Shown: positions 56,519 through 64,000 of the stretch, piece by piece
How positions within the stretch are numbered: the stretch's first letter is position 1
How the letters are laid out: the number at the start of each line of letters is the position of its first letter
Origin: Pseudomonas sp. LRP2-20
GTDB taxonomy: Bacteria; Pseudomonadota; Gammaproteobacteria; Pseudomonadales; Pseudomonadaceae
Direction: 5' to 3'
Length of the DNA: 64,000 bases
Assembly: GCF_024349685.1 (NCBI RefSeq)
Contig: NZ_AP025944.1
Span: forward strand, 3,912,001 to 3,976,000
Translations under genes and position numbers: made by a program
Notes under the pieces: generated by a model
Told to the model about the DNA's origin: nothing
Database searches by the model: none
What the model saw: the letters and a program-made list of their open reading frames with translations, nothing else

Positions 56519-57706
56519 TTACGCCGGTTGTGCCACGCCGGGTTTGCTGGCAGTACCCAGGCGCGGTACGTCGAAGCCATGGTCCAGGTCCAGCAACGGG
56601 AACAACAGGTCGGCCACCCGGTGGGCCTCGTCGATCAGCGGGAAGCCCGAGAGGATGAAGGCCGATGTGCCCTGGGCTTCGTATTCGCGGATGCGCTCGG
56701 CCACCTGCTCGGCACTGCCGACCAGGTAGGTGCCGGCCGCCGGGCCAAGTATGTTGAAACCGAACAGGCTGGGGCCCAGCCAGACGCTGGGGTAGATTTC
56801 CAGCTCACGGGCTGTGGGCAGGCGCCCGGCGCGGATGCTATCGAGGTTGCGCTGGATGCGCGGGTCGTCGCTGACGTAACTGTCGATGGTTTGCCCGGGA
56901 GGCAACTGGCGTTCGATGGCAGCCCTTGCAGTGGCCAGCGAAGTGCGCTGCAGCAAGCGCTCGGCATGGGCCCAGGCTTCTTCCTCGGTCTCGCGCACGA
57001 TCACCTGCAGGCGGGTGCCGTAGGTCAGCTCGCGGCCGAGCTTGGCGGCTTCGGCCGCCACACGACGGAACTTGTCACCGAGCTTTTGCGGGGTATCGGC
57101 GAAACTCAGGTAGACATCCAGCAGCTGCACGGAATGGGCAACGCCCGGTGCCGAAGTGCCAGCGCCCCACAGCGGGATGCCAGGCTTCTGCTTCGGTGGG
57201 TGCCAGCCGCCCAGCGGGTGGGAGGCGGCCGCCGGAGAACGCGGTGAAAGCTTGACGTAGCGGCCGTCGTAGCCGGCAGTGTCGCCCGCGTAGAAGCGTT
57301 GGAAGGCGCGCCAGTATTCCAGGCTGAAATCGTAGCGTTCATCGTGCGGGTAATGCACGCCCAGGGTGGCCAGGCCAGCGTCGTTGCCGTTGACCACGTT
57401 GAACAGCAGGCGGCCGTTGGAGAACTGGTCGAAGGTGAGCGCCCATTTGGCCAACACGGCTGGCGACAGCTCGCCCGGGTGTTGGGCTACCAGGAAGCGC
57501 AGGCGCTTGGTCGCGTCGATCAGCGCTGCCGACACGGCCAGGCTTTCATTGGGGCTGGAACCGAGCAGCGAGCCGAAGAAGCCCAGGCGGTCAGCGGCGA
57601 TGGCCAGTTGCTTGAGGTGCTCGAAGTCGGTGTGCCAGCGGCCTTCAGGCTCCCAGGGGTGCGGGCCGTCCGGCGTGGTGAGGTACCAGAGTATTTTTAC
57701 TGCCAT
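56519..57706 (-). CDS. LLM class flavin-dependent monooxygenase, SsuD-like (3)
   Basis: The 395-residue protein closely follows alkanesulfonate monooxygenase SsuD: ILWYLTTPDGPHPWEPEGRW, RLRFLVAQHPGELSPAVLAKW, GRLLFNVVNGNDAGLATLGVHYPHDERYDF, and FILSGFPLIDEAHRVADLLFPLLD at the end. It should cleave C-S with FMNH2 and O2. It is 10 bp upstream of the SBP5 gene in the minus-strand operon. Confidence 0.9.
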   Translation of the reverse strand: MAVKILWYLTTPDGPHPWEPEGRWHTDFEHLKQLAIAADRLGFFGSLLGSSPNESLAVSAALIDATKRLRFLVAQHPGELSPAVLAKWALTFDQFSNGRLLFNVVNGNDAGLATLGVHYPHDERYDFSLEYWRAFQRFYAGDTAGYDGRYVKLSPRSPAAASHPLGGWHPPKQKPGIPLWGAGTSAPGVAHSVQLLDVYLSFADTPQKLGDKFRRVAAEAAKLGRELTYGTRLQVIVRETEEEAWAHAERLLQRTSLATARAAIERQLPPGQTIDSYVSDDPRIQRNLDSIRAGRLPTARELEIYPSVWLGPSLFGFNILGPAAGTYLVGSAEQVAERIREYEAQGTSAFILSGFPLIDEAHRVADLLFPLLDLDHGFDVPRLGTASKPGVAQPA

Positions 57707-57757
57707 GGGGGTGAGTCCTTTTCTGCAAGGGGGGCGCGCAGCGCCCCAGCGTTCACA

Positions 57758-58489
57758 TCAGCTACGCCGATCGATACCCGGCACCAGGCCCAGTTCGGTT
57801 GCCCGCTCATACAACCCGCTCATTTTCCATTGCTGGGTCAGCACCCCCGGTCCATATGGCCGCGACCCACCCAAGGCATCGGCCAACAGTTGAATCTGCG
57901 CGCCCTCCTCCAGCAACAGGATGAACTCCGCCGTGGCTCGCAGCCCCTGCTTGCCCCACACCGTGGCGCCGCCATTGGCTTCCAGGATTGCCAGGTTGAA
58001 CGGGTTCTCGGCGATCTTGTCGAGGATGAAGTCCACCTCGGCCTGGCGCCGGTCGATGTACACCGGCAGCTCGCGGGCCAGCTGGTAGCGCTGCACCGGC
58101 ACATAGTGGAACGGCAAGGTACGGTGGGTTTGCGCCCAGGCCCCCAGGTACGGGCTGTGCACGTGTGACACGGTGGTGATGTCGGCGTGGGTCTGGAATA
58201 GCTTGGTGTAGCGGCCCAGGCCACCTTTGCCCTTGCCGACGATGACGTTGCCGGAAAAGTCGGTCACCGTGGCCTGCAGCGGCTTGCGGTGGTTCCACGG
58301 GCCGCCGTAGTTGACCGCTACCAGCAGTTCTTCGCCGGGCACGCGTTCGATGAAACCGACCGTGCCATTGGCCGTGATGGTGTTGGTTTCGCGGAATACG
58401 CTGAAGGCCGCTTCGGCTTCGGCCACCACCTGGTCGATGAAGGCTTGCAGTTCGGCAGTGACGGGGCGTTCGTTGATCAGTACGGTCAT
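57758..58489 (-). CDS. Class II aldolase/adducin family protein
   Basis: The 243-residue protein has the class II aldolase core with metal-binding His residues in ITTVSHVHSPYLGAWAQTH and a later LAILEANGGATVWGKQG. It would act on a small carbonyl or sugar-like product. In this operon it may process the aldehyde released when a monooxygenase splits a sulfonate (inference). The ATG at 58489 is preferred; it is 18 bp after the desulfinase-like gene. Confidence 0.82.
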   Translation of the reverse strand: MTVLINERPVTAELQAFIDQVVAEAEAAFSVFRETNTITANGTVGFIERVPGEELLVAVNYGGPWNHRKPLQATVTDFSGNVIVGKGKGGLGRYTKLFQTHADITTVSHVHSPYLGAWAQTHRTLPFHYVPVQRYQLARELPVYIDRRQAEVDFILDKIAENPFNLAILEANGGATVWGKQGLRATAEFILLLEEGAQIQLLADALGGSRPYGPGVLTQQWKMSGLYERATELGLVPGIDRRS

Positions 58490-58507
58490 GTTCAATCTCC
58501 AGTCAGG

Positions 58508-59568
58508 TCAGGCGCGGCGCTGGGCCAGCAGTTCATGGGCAGCTTGCAGGGGCCGCGGGTCGACCCAGTCGGCGATGGCGAAGTCGGCCTCGAGGAAGCC
58601 GTGCAGGTACAGGAAGTCCTTTTGCGTGCCAAGGAAGGCCAGGCGTTGCTCGGACAGGTCAGGCGCCAGGGTGGTGTGGAAGTCACCCCGGTAGGCCTGC
58701 GCCACGCCTTGGCTGCCGGCGCGGGTTTCTTCTTCGAGGATGCGGTTGAGCGCGTCGCGGTTGTTGGCAGCCAATCTGCGGCACGCAAGGTCTGGGCGAG
58801 GAAGCGCACCACCAGATCGAAGTGCTCGTCGAGCAGGCGCTGGTGCACGGTGATCGGTCGCGGCGTGCCGTTGTTGATGCGGTGGCGCGGGTCAGCCAGC
58901 AGGTCGAGGTCGACGCCGACCACCAGGCCCAGCCGACGTGCCGCATCTGCCGCTGCCGCGCCCTTCACGTACACCGCATCGACTTCACCACGTGCCAGGT
59001 ACTCCAGCCCCGACCACAGCCGTTGCAGACCCAGCTGCGGGGTTGCAGCGTTGGCCTGGTCGAGCAGGGCCACTTCCACCAACTGCACATCACCCAGCTG
59101 CAGGCCAGCCGACGCCAGGGCGCCTTTGTAGCCGTGCAGGCTCATGGCCCGGGCGATGCTACCGGGGCGGCTGTCGCCCCAGGCCGGCAGAGCCAGGCGC
59201 TTGCCACGCAGGTCGGCGGCGCTGCGGATGCCGGAGTCCGGGCGGACCAGAATGGTTTGCCATTCTTCGATCCAGGTCAGGCCGATCAGCCGGCTGGGCG
59301 AGCCGGCAGCGCGCGCAGCCAACGCCGGTACGTTGCCGCCTTCGCGGAACAGCCCGGGCAGCTGGTGATCGTAGTGGTGGTGGCCCAGCTGGCGAGCCTC
59401 CTGCAAGGTCGAGACCGGCAGACCGTCGGCGGCGAATTCCTGCTCCAGCCAGCCGAGCTTGTAGGCGATACCTGAGGCGGTGGGCACGGGGCAGCGGGTG
59501 AACCAGATTCGCTCCAGGGCGGACGGGTCGTCTGTCAGGCGTTTTGCGGTGGGGGTTACGAGGGACAT
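58508..59568 (-). pseudogene. DszB/SsuA-like sulfur enzyme or binding protein, frameshifted
   Basis: The frame from ATG 59568 is open to about 58772, where QTLRAADW is followed by a wrong frame; the normal sequence AANNRDALNRILEEETRAG continues in the other frame to the stop at 58508. Adding one G in the TTGG run (plus-strand CC at 58771-58772) restores 353 residues, near DszB (365). There is no signal peptide. From memory of DszB, the key residues align: Cys26 in RCPVP (DszB Cys27), His63 three before YD (His60), and R75-x-GG (Arg70-x-GG). So it may be a sulfinate desulfinase rather than a transport protein, though family members are often labelled binding proteins. Confidence 0.72.
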
Positions 59569-59601
59569 GGGGTGGCTCCTTGGGCGTCGTGGAAGCACCA
59601 T

Positions 59602-59617
59602 TGCAGTGAGCGTGCCA
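59602..59617 (-). promoter_or_regulatory. Strong candidate sigma54 promoter of the minus-strand operon
   Basis: On the minus strand TGGCACGCTCACTGCA has the full -24 consensus TGGCACG, GG-N10-GC spacing and a CTGCA -12. Start of transcription is predicted near 59592, 24 nt before the ATG at 59568, which has an AGGAG site. Confidence 0.8.
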
Positions 59618-59726
59618 ACCGCTGGAGGCCTTGATTTACGTGGGGTCTGCCGTTTCTCATGGGCGCCGTTTGCTGGGCTGGGAGCAAGATTGCGGGAGGG
59701 GTGCTGCCAGATCAGCAAAGGCGCTG

Positions 59727-59741
59727 TTGCTGGAGCAGCAA
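59727..59741. promoter_or_regulatory. Candidate activator-binding dyad (UAS 2)
   Basis: TTGCTG-GAG-CAGCAA is a perfect 6+6 dyad with 3-nt spacer, centred about 125 bp from the minus-strand sigma54 promoter and about 57 bp from the plus-strand one at 59783. A related, wider half-site pair (GTGCTG...CAGCAA) lies at 59701-59718. Confidence 0.68.
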
Positions 59742-59782
59742 GATGCCGTGGAAGCCTTGAAGGATGGGGCCTGAAGAGGGGG

Positions 59783-59798
59783 TGGCAAAGATATTGCT
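59783..59798 (+). promoter_or_regulatory. Candidate sigma54 promoter of the SfnB-like gene
   Basis: TGGCAAAGATATTGCT fits TGGCA-N...-TTGCT with GG-N10-GC spacing. The start would be near 59810 with a 137-nt leader that contains a REP pair before the ATG at 59947. Confidence 0.7.
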
Positions 59799-59826
59799 CA
59801 AGGGCTTGGGACCGCGGTGTGGCCAT

Positions 59827-59913
59827 TCGCGGGTGAACCCGCTCCCACAGGGAACCGCGCAAGCTCCGGCATCGCGGTTCCCTGTGGGAGCGGGTTTACC
59901 CGCGAAGCAGGCG
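59827..59913. repeat. REP pair in the leader of the SfnB-like gene
   Basis: TTCGCGGGTGAACCCGCTCC begins at about 59827 and is opposed by GGGAGCGGGTTTACCCGCGA ending near 59906. It also contains a GGGAACCGCG/CGCGGTTCCC inner stem. If transcription starts at the sigma54 promoter, this BIME is in the 5' untranslated region. Confidence 0.8.
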
Positions 59914-59946
59914 CACTGGCCCCTTCAGACAAACCGAGATTCCTCA

Positions 59947-61179
59947 ATGAGCGCCATAGAACCCTCCCCCGCCCGCCGCCTGACTAGCGAAACCGAGGCC
60001 ATCGAAGTCGCCCGCGAGGTTGCCGGGCAAATCGCCGAACTGGCCGCCGACCCGCGCAACAACGGCCAACTTCCCCGCCGCCAGGCCGAGCTGCTGTCCA
60101 GCAGCGGCCTGACCGCCATCGCGGTGCCCAGCCAGTTCGGCGGCCTCGGTGCCTCGGTGCAGACCGTGGTCGAAACCGTGCGCCTGGTGTCCACCGCCGA
60201 TGGCGGCGTCGGCCAGTTGCTGCAGATTCACAACGTGATGCTGCGCGGTATCTTTACCGGCTACCCGGATGAAGTACGCGACCGGCTGATCGCCGATGTA
60301 CTGGCCGGCAAGCGCTTCGGCAATGCCCTGGCCGAAGTCGGCGGCAAGAACAAGTTCGCCCTGAAGACCCGCGTCGAACGCAACGCCGATGGCCAGTGGG
60401 TGCTCAACGGCAGCAAGTTCTACTCCACAGGCTCATACCTGGCCGAGTGGATCTCGCTCACCGCCGCCAGCGAAGACGGCGGTGTTGGCGTGTTGCTGCA
60501 CCGTGACACCCCCGGGCTGACCCTGGTCGATGACTGGCAAGCCTTCGGCCAGCAGAACTCGGTGAGCGGTACGGTGAATTTCGACAATATCGTGCTCGAC
60601 GAGCGCTACCTGACCCGCCGCAGCGGGCTGATGAAGCGCACCGGCCTGACCTTCCCACAGATCCTTCACGCGGCCATCGACACCGGCATCGCCGCTGGCG
60701 CCTTGCAGGCAGCCGTGGAGTACCTGCGCGAGCATGCCCGCGCCTGGGTGGAGAGCGGCGTCGAGCGCGCCAGTGACGAGCCCCATGTGATCCGCCAGGT
60801 TGGTGAATATGCCGTGGCCCTGCGCGGTGCCGAGTCGGTGCTGCGCGAGGCCGCGCGGGTGTTTGACGATCACGAGCGCGACCCGGAAAACAAGGCCTTG
60901 CAGGATGAGCTGATTCTTTCGGTGGCCACTGCCCGTGCGCATTCCGATGCGGCGTCACTGAAGATTTCCAGCGACCTGTTCTCGCTGCTGGGCGCCAGCG
61001 CGTCGCTGAGCAAGTGGAACCTCGATCGCTTCTGGCGCAATGCGCGGGTACACACCACCCACGACCCGATCCGTTGGCGGCTGCACAACGTCGGCAACTA
61101 CTACCTGAACGGGGCGGACCCTGGGGAGTACACGGCAGTGCTCAATGCCAAGGAAAACCAGGGCGCTACCCGCCGTTGA
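59947..61179 (+). CDS. SfnB-type sulfur acquisition oxidoreductase (acyl-CoA dehydrogenase/DszC fold)
   Basis: The 410-residue protein has the acyl-CoA dehydrogenase fold without the usual catalytic Glu context, as in DszC/SfnB: LPRRQAELLSSSGLTAIAVPSQFGGLG, FGNALAEVGGKNKFALKTRVE, WVLNGSKFYSTGSYLAEW and RFWRNARVHTTHDPIRWRLHNVGNYYLNG near the end. It probably uses FMNH2 to oxygenate a sulfur compound. It is divergent from the minus-strand operon and shares its control region. The ATG at 59947 is preferred by homology. Confidence 0.88.
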   Translation: MSAIEPSPARRLTSETEAIEVAREVAGQIAELAADPRNNGQLPRRQAELLSSSGLTAIAVPSQFGGLGASVQTVVETVRLVSTADGGVGQLLQIHNVMLRGIFTGYPDEVRDRLIADVLAGKRFGNALAEVGGKNKFALKTRVERNADGQWVLNGSKFYSTGSYLAEWISLTAASEDGGVGVLLHRDTPGLTLVDDWQAFGQQNSVSGTVNFDNIVLDERYLTRRSGLMKRTGLTFPQILHAAIDTGIAAGALQAAVEYLREHARAWVESGVERASDEPHVIRQVGEYAVALRGAESVLREAARVFDDHERDPENKALQDELILSVATARAHSDAASLKISSDLFSLLGASASLSKWNLDRFWRNARVHTTHDPIRWRLHNVGNYYLNGADPGEYTAVLNAKENQGATRR

Positions 61180-61272
61180 AACCAGGTTTGGGCGGGGGGT
61201 GCCTTGCGCCCCTGTCGCGACACAAGGCCGCTCCTGCAGGGGGGCGGCGTCGCATTCTGATCGAGCATTTAC

Positions 61273-63048
61273 ATGAACCACCCTCTACTTCGGGCCTTGG
61301 CCATTTATCGCGAAATGCCTTGGCGCTTCGCCCTGGTCACAGCCTTGTACATGGCCGGCAATCTCGGCCTGGCCTGGCAACAGTGGCTGATCGGCCACGC
61401 GGTCGACGATGTCAGCGCCGGTCGCGCCGTGGTGCGCCTGGCTGATGGCAGCCTGGACGCCAGCATCGCCTGGCACTGGTTGTGGCTGCTGCTGGCCATC
61501 GCCTTGGGCCGCGGCCTGCTGCAATACGCCGCCGCCGTGCTGTCGCTGGTGCTCAGCCAGGCCCTGCTCACGCGCCTGCGTGAACGCATCCTCAACCAGG
61601 TACAGCGCCTGCACCTTGGCTACCACTGGCGCCACGGCATGGGTGAACTGGTCACCCGCACCACCCGCGATGCCGACAAGGTGCGCGATGCATTGATCAC
61701 CTTCTGGCGGCAGATCATCGAAACACCGCTGGTGGTGATCGCCGCCGTCGGCCTGTTGAGCTGGTACGACCCGCTGTTGGGCCTGGTGCCCTTGCTGCTG
61801 ACCGGCGCCGGGCTGTGGCTGTTCGTGGTACAGACCGATCGCCTGGTAACCCTGGACCGTGCCGTGGGCGCCGCCTATGACCAGGTTAGCCAGGACCTGG
61901 CCGAAGGCATCGGCGGCGTGCGGGTGATCAAGGCTTTCGGCCTGGAAAGCCAGCGTATCGCCCGATTCGCCAGCCAGGTCGAGGTGTTCACCCATCACGC
62001 CCGCGCCGCCCTCGCCTACGCCAGTTCGCGCATTCCGCTGCCCCAGGCCGTGGTGGCGCTGGGACATGTGTGGATCCTGGTCTACGGCGCCCATCGCGTG
62101 GCGGCCGGTGCCCTGGGCATCGGTGAACTGGTCACCTCGCTGCTGGTGGCGACCACGCTGGTGTTCCGTATCGAAGGCATCGGCCGGGTGATGCAGACCT
62201 TCGCCGATGCCCGCGCCAGCGCCGAACGCATCTGGCAGTTGCTGGACGAACGCCCGGCCATCCTCGGTGGCCATGCCACGCTGCCTGCCGGGCCGCTGGG
62301 GCTGAAGCTGAACCAGGTGCAGGTCAGTGCCGCGCAGGCTGCTCGGCCTGTGTTGCAGGACTGCTCGCTGACCCTGCAACCCGGTGAGGTAGTGGCGCTG
62401 GTCGGCGCCACCGGTACCGGCAAGAGCCTGCTGGCCAGCCTGCTGCCGCGCCTTACCGACGTAGAGCACGGCAGCGTGCAGGTAGGCAGTGATGCCGGCG
62501 GTTGGCATGACGTGCGCAACCTGGACCTGGCTGACCTGCGCCGCCGCGTTCACGTACTGCCGCAGGAAAGCTTCCTGTTCTCCGACAGCCTGGCCGCCAA
62601 CCTGCGCCTGGCCGCGCCGCAAGCCAGCAACGCCCAGTTGCGCGAAGCCTTGCGCCTGGCCGCTGCCGAGGATGTGCTGGCGCGCCTGCCCCACGGCCTG
62701 GATACGCCGCTGGGTGACCGTGGCGTTACCTTGTCTGGCGGCCAGCGCCAGCGCCTGTGCCTGGCCCGGGCGCTGCTTGGTGCGCCCGACATCCTTTGCC
62801 TGGACGACGCCACCAGCGCCCTGGATGCCTTGGGCGAACGCCAGGTGCTGCACAATATCCGCCACCTGCACAGTGCACACGGCCAAGGCCCGGCCTTGCT
62901 CCTGATCACCAGCCGCCTCTCCACCCTGCTGCAGGCCGACCGCGTTCTGATGCTGGAAAACGGCCGTATCAGCGCCAGCGGCAGCCATGCCGAACTGAGC
63001 GCGAACAATGCCCATTACCGCGATTTGCTGGGGGTCGACCATGACTGA
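61273..63048 (+). CDS. ABC exporter half-transporter (membrane + ATPase), first subunit
   Basis: The 591-residue protein has a six-helix exporter domain (residues about 1-320; ends in LVTSLLVATTLVFRIEGI) and one nucleotide-binding domain with Walker A GATGTGKS, signature LSGGQRQR and Walker B ILCLDDATSALD. It is typical of the MsbA/YheI-H heterodimer half. The stop overlaps the second subunit start by 8 bases. Substrate unknown (possibly multidrug). Confidence 0.9.
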   Translation: MNHPLLRALAIYREMPWRFALVTALYMAGNLGLAWQQWLIGHAVDDVSAGRAVVRLADGSLDASIAWHWLWLLLAIALGRGLLQYAAAVLSLVLSQALLTRLRERILNQVQRLHLGYHWRHGMGELVTRTTRDADKVRDALITFWRQIIETPLVVIAAVGLLSWYDPLLGLVPLLLTGAGLWLFVVQTDRLVTLDRAVGAAYDQVSQDLAEGIGGVRVIKAFGLESQRIARFASQVEVFTHHARAALAYASSRIPLPQAVVALGHVWILVYGAHRVAAGALGIGELVTSLLVATTLVFRIEGIGRVMQTFADARASAERIWQLLDERPAILGGHATLPAGPLGLKLNQVQVSAAQAARPVLQDCSLTLQPGEVVALVGATGTGKSLLASLLPRLTDVEHGSVQVGSDAGGWHDVRNLDLADLRRRVHVLPQESFLFSDSLAANLRLAAPQASNAQLREALRLAAAEDVLARLPHGLDTPLGDRGVTLSGGQRQRLCLARALLGAPDILCLDDATSALDALGERQVLHNIRHLHSAHGQGPALLLITSRLSTLLQADRVLMLENGRISASGSHAELSANNAHYRDLLGVDHD

Positions 63049-64000
63049 TGTGCAACACACGCCCGCCAGCGATATCGACATCGAGCAGCGTCTGGCCCGC
63101 CAGGCACTGGACCGGGGTATGTTCCACCGCCTGCTGCCGCTGTTGCGGCCCATTCGTGGGCAGATCCTGGCGGTGATCGGCATCGAGCTGCTGCTGGTGT
63201 TTACCGTGTTCCTGCGCCCGTGGTTCGTGCGCGAACTGCTGGACAAGGGCCTGGTACACAGTGCCGACCATTGGCTGCTCGATGAACGCCTGGTGCTGTG
63301 GCTGGGCCTTGGCCTGGCGGCGAGCTGGCTGGGGCGCTTTCTGCTGGCCGGGGTATCGCAGTTCATTGCCGGGCGCGCGGCGATCGGCGTGCTCAACAAC
63401 CTGCGGGTCAAGGTGTTCGCCCATGTGCAGGCGTTGTCGGTGAACTACTTCGACCAGACCCGTGCCGGACGAATCATTTCCCGCGTTGACCGTGATGTCG
63501 ATGCGTTGGAGCCACTGCTGGTACAAGGCCCACCAGAACTCCTGGGCGCCCTGCTGCGCTGCGGGTTGGCTGCGGTGATGCTGTGGCGCATAGAGCCCAG
63601 TTTCTTCTACAGCCTGGCCGCCACTGTACCGTTGCTGGCCGTGGCCACCTGGCGCTTCAAGCGGGTGTCGCAGCGCAACTGGGCCAAGGTGGCGGAGCAA
63701 CGCAGCCGCTTCACCGCACATCTGGTGGAAAGCGTAAGCGGGGTACGGCTGATCCAGCAATGCGGGCAAGCGCAGATCAACCAGGCCCGCTACCGGAGGC
63801 TGCTGGAAGACTTCAACCAGGCGCTGATCCGCGGCAGCCTGCGCGCTGGCTGGTTCGCCCCGTTCACCGCGTTGCTCAGCACCGCCGGCATGGCCGTGCT
63901 GTTGCTGGTCGGCGCCCACGGCCTGGCCGGGGGCAAGGTCAGCGTTGGCCAAGTGGCAGAGAGCCTGTTCTACGTGTTTCTGTTCCTCGGCCCGCTGCAG
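63041..64000 (+). CDS. ABC exporter half-transporter, second subunit (partial)
   Basis: The frame from ATG 63041 is open to the window edge (320 codons). It encodes the transmembrane domain of a second exporter subunit: VFTVFLRPWFVRELLDKGLV, VNYFDQTRAGRIISRVDRDVDALEP and LVESVSGVRLIQQCGQAQIN. The ATPase domain lies beyond the edge. The overlap with the previous gene points to a heterodimeric exporter. Confidence 0.88.
   Translation, partial: MTDVQHTPASDIDIEQRLARQALDRGMFHRLLPLLRPIRGQILAVIGIELLLVFTVFLRPWFVRELLDKGLVHSADHWLLDERLVLWLGLGLAASWLGRFLLAGVSQFIAGRAAIGVLNNLRVKVFAHVQALSVNYFDQTRAGRIISRVDRDVDALEPLLVQGPPELLGALLRCGLAAVMLWRIEPSFFYSLAATVPLLAVATWRFKRVSQRNWAKVAEQRSRFTAHLVESVSGVRLIQQCGQAQINQARYRRLLEDFNQALIRGSLRAGWFAPFTALLSTAGMAVLLLVGAHGLAGGKVSVGQVAESLFYVFLFLGPLQ

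Noticed and set aside
59679-59694. Another GG-N10-GC match (TGGGAGCAAGATTGCG) on the plus strand
   Set aside because: Weaker -24 element and upstream of the dyad; the match at 59783 is better and better placed.
61285-63411. 708-codon minus-strand frame over the ABC exporter
   Set aside because: Shadow frame; the plus strand has a clear ABC exporter with all motifs.

Overview
The window is high-GC gamma-proteobacterial DNA that reads as a Pseudomonas putida-group chromosome. The support is 766-residue Cti (cis-trans fatty acid isomerase), MetH, NfuA, CysI followed by a DUF934 protein, sulfur-starvation genes of the Sfn/Ssu type, and many copies of the P. putida REP palindrome (core GTGGGAGCGGG...CCCGC). 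No tRNA, rRNA, CRISPR array or phage was recognised.

Layout. 0-2.2 kb: azlCD amino-acid exporter pair translationally coupled to an AraC regulator broken by a frameshift in a C7 run. 2.2-3.9 kb: a low-GC MFS gene, probably acquired. 3.9-14.1 kb: copper delivery pair (SCO1 and PCuAC), nfuA, an acyltransferase, cti, metH and small membrane proteins. 14.2-17.6 kb: periplasmic binding protein, cysI and its DUF934 partner. 17.6-33 kb: dkgB-LLM-MoaF-MFS operon, a decayed hydrolase, a large palindrome, a two-component system, mlaA, an Fsr-like exporter with its AraC regulator, and a divergent MFS/amidohydrolase pair. 33-37.2 kb: eight tandem units of about 289 bp, each carrying a REP palindrome pair plus the leader and start codon of a REP-associated tyrosine transposase (RAYT). 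The last unit holds the only complete RAYT gene, and an IS3-family element sits inside its REP. 37.2-40.7 kb: LysR regulator, small envelope proteins and a GT39 glycosyltransferase.

40.9-61.2 kb is a large organosulfur-scavenging cluster. A sigma54 activator (SfnR-like) is followed by a plus-strand operon (sulfonate-type binding protein, secreted hydrolase, LLM monooxygenase, peptide-type binding protein, TonB receptor, second LLM). A converging minus-strand operon (DszB-like desulfinase relative, class II aldolase, LLM, peptide-type binding protein, two permeases, double ATPase) faces it. A divergent SfnB/DszC-like oxidoreductase starts at 59947. Sigma54 (-24/-12) promoters can be read upstream of all three transcription units. 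A dyad YTGCTG-N3-CAGCAR lies about 125 bp from two of them, so one SfnR-type activator probably controls the whole set. The chemistry implied is uptake of organic sulfur compounds through the outer and inner membranes followed by flavin-dependent C-S cleavage to sulfite, which CysI (15.5 kb) could reduce. The window ends in a two-gene ABC exporter, the second gene cut by the edge.

The two most unusual things are the REP/RAYT-leader tandem array and the sigma54-controlled cluster containing a DszB-like gene with a frameshift.
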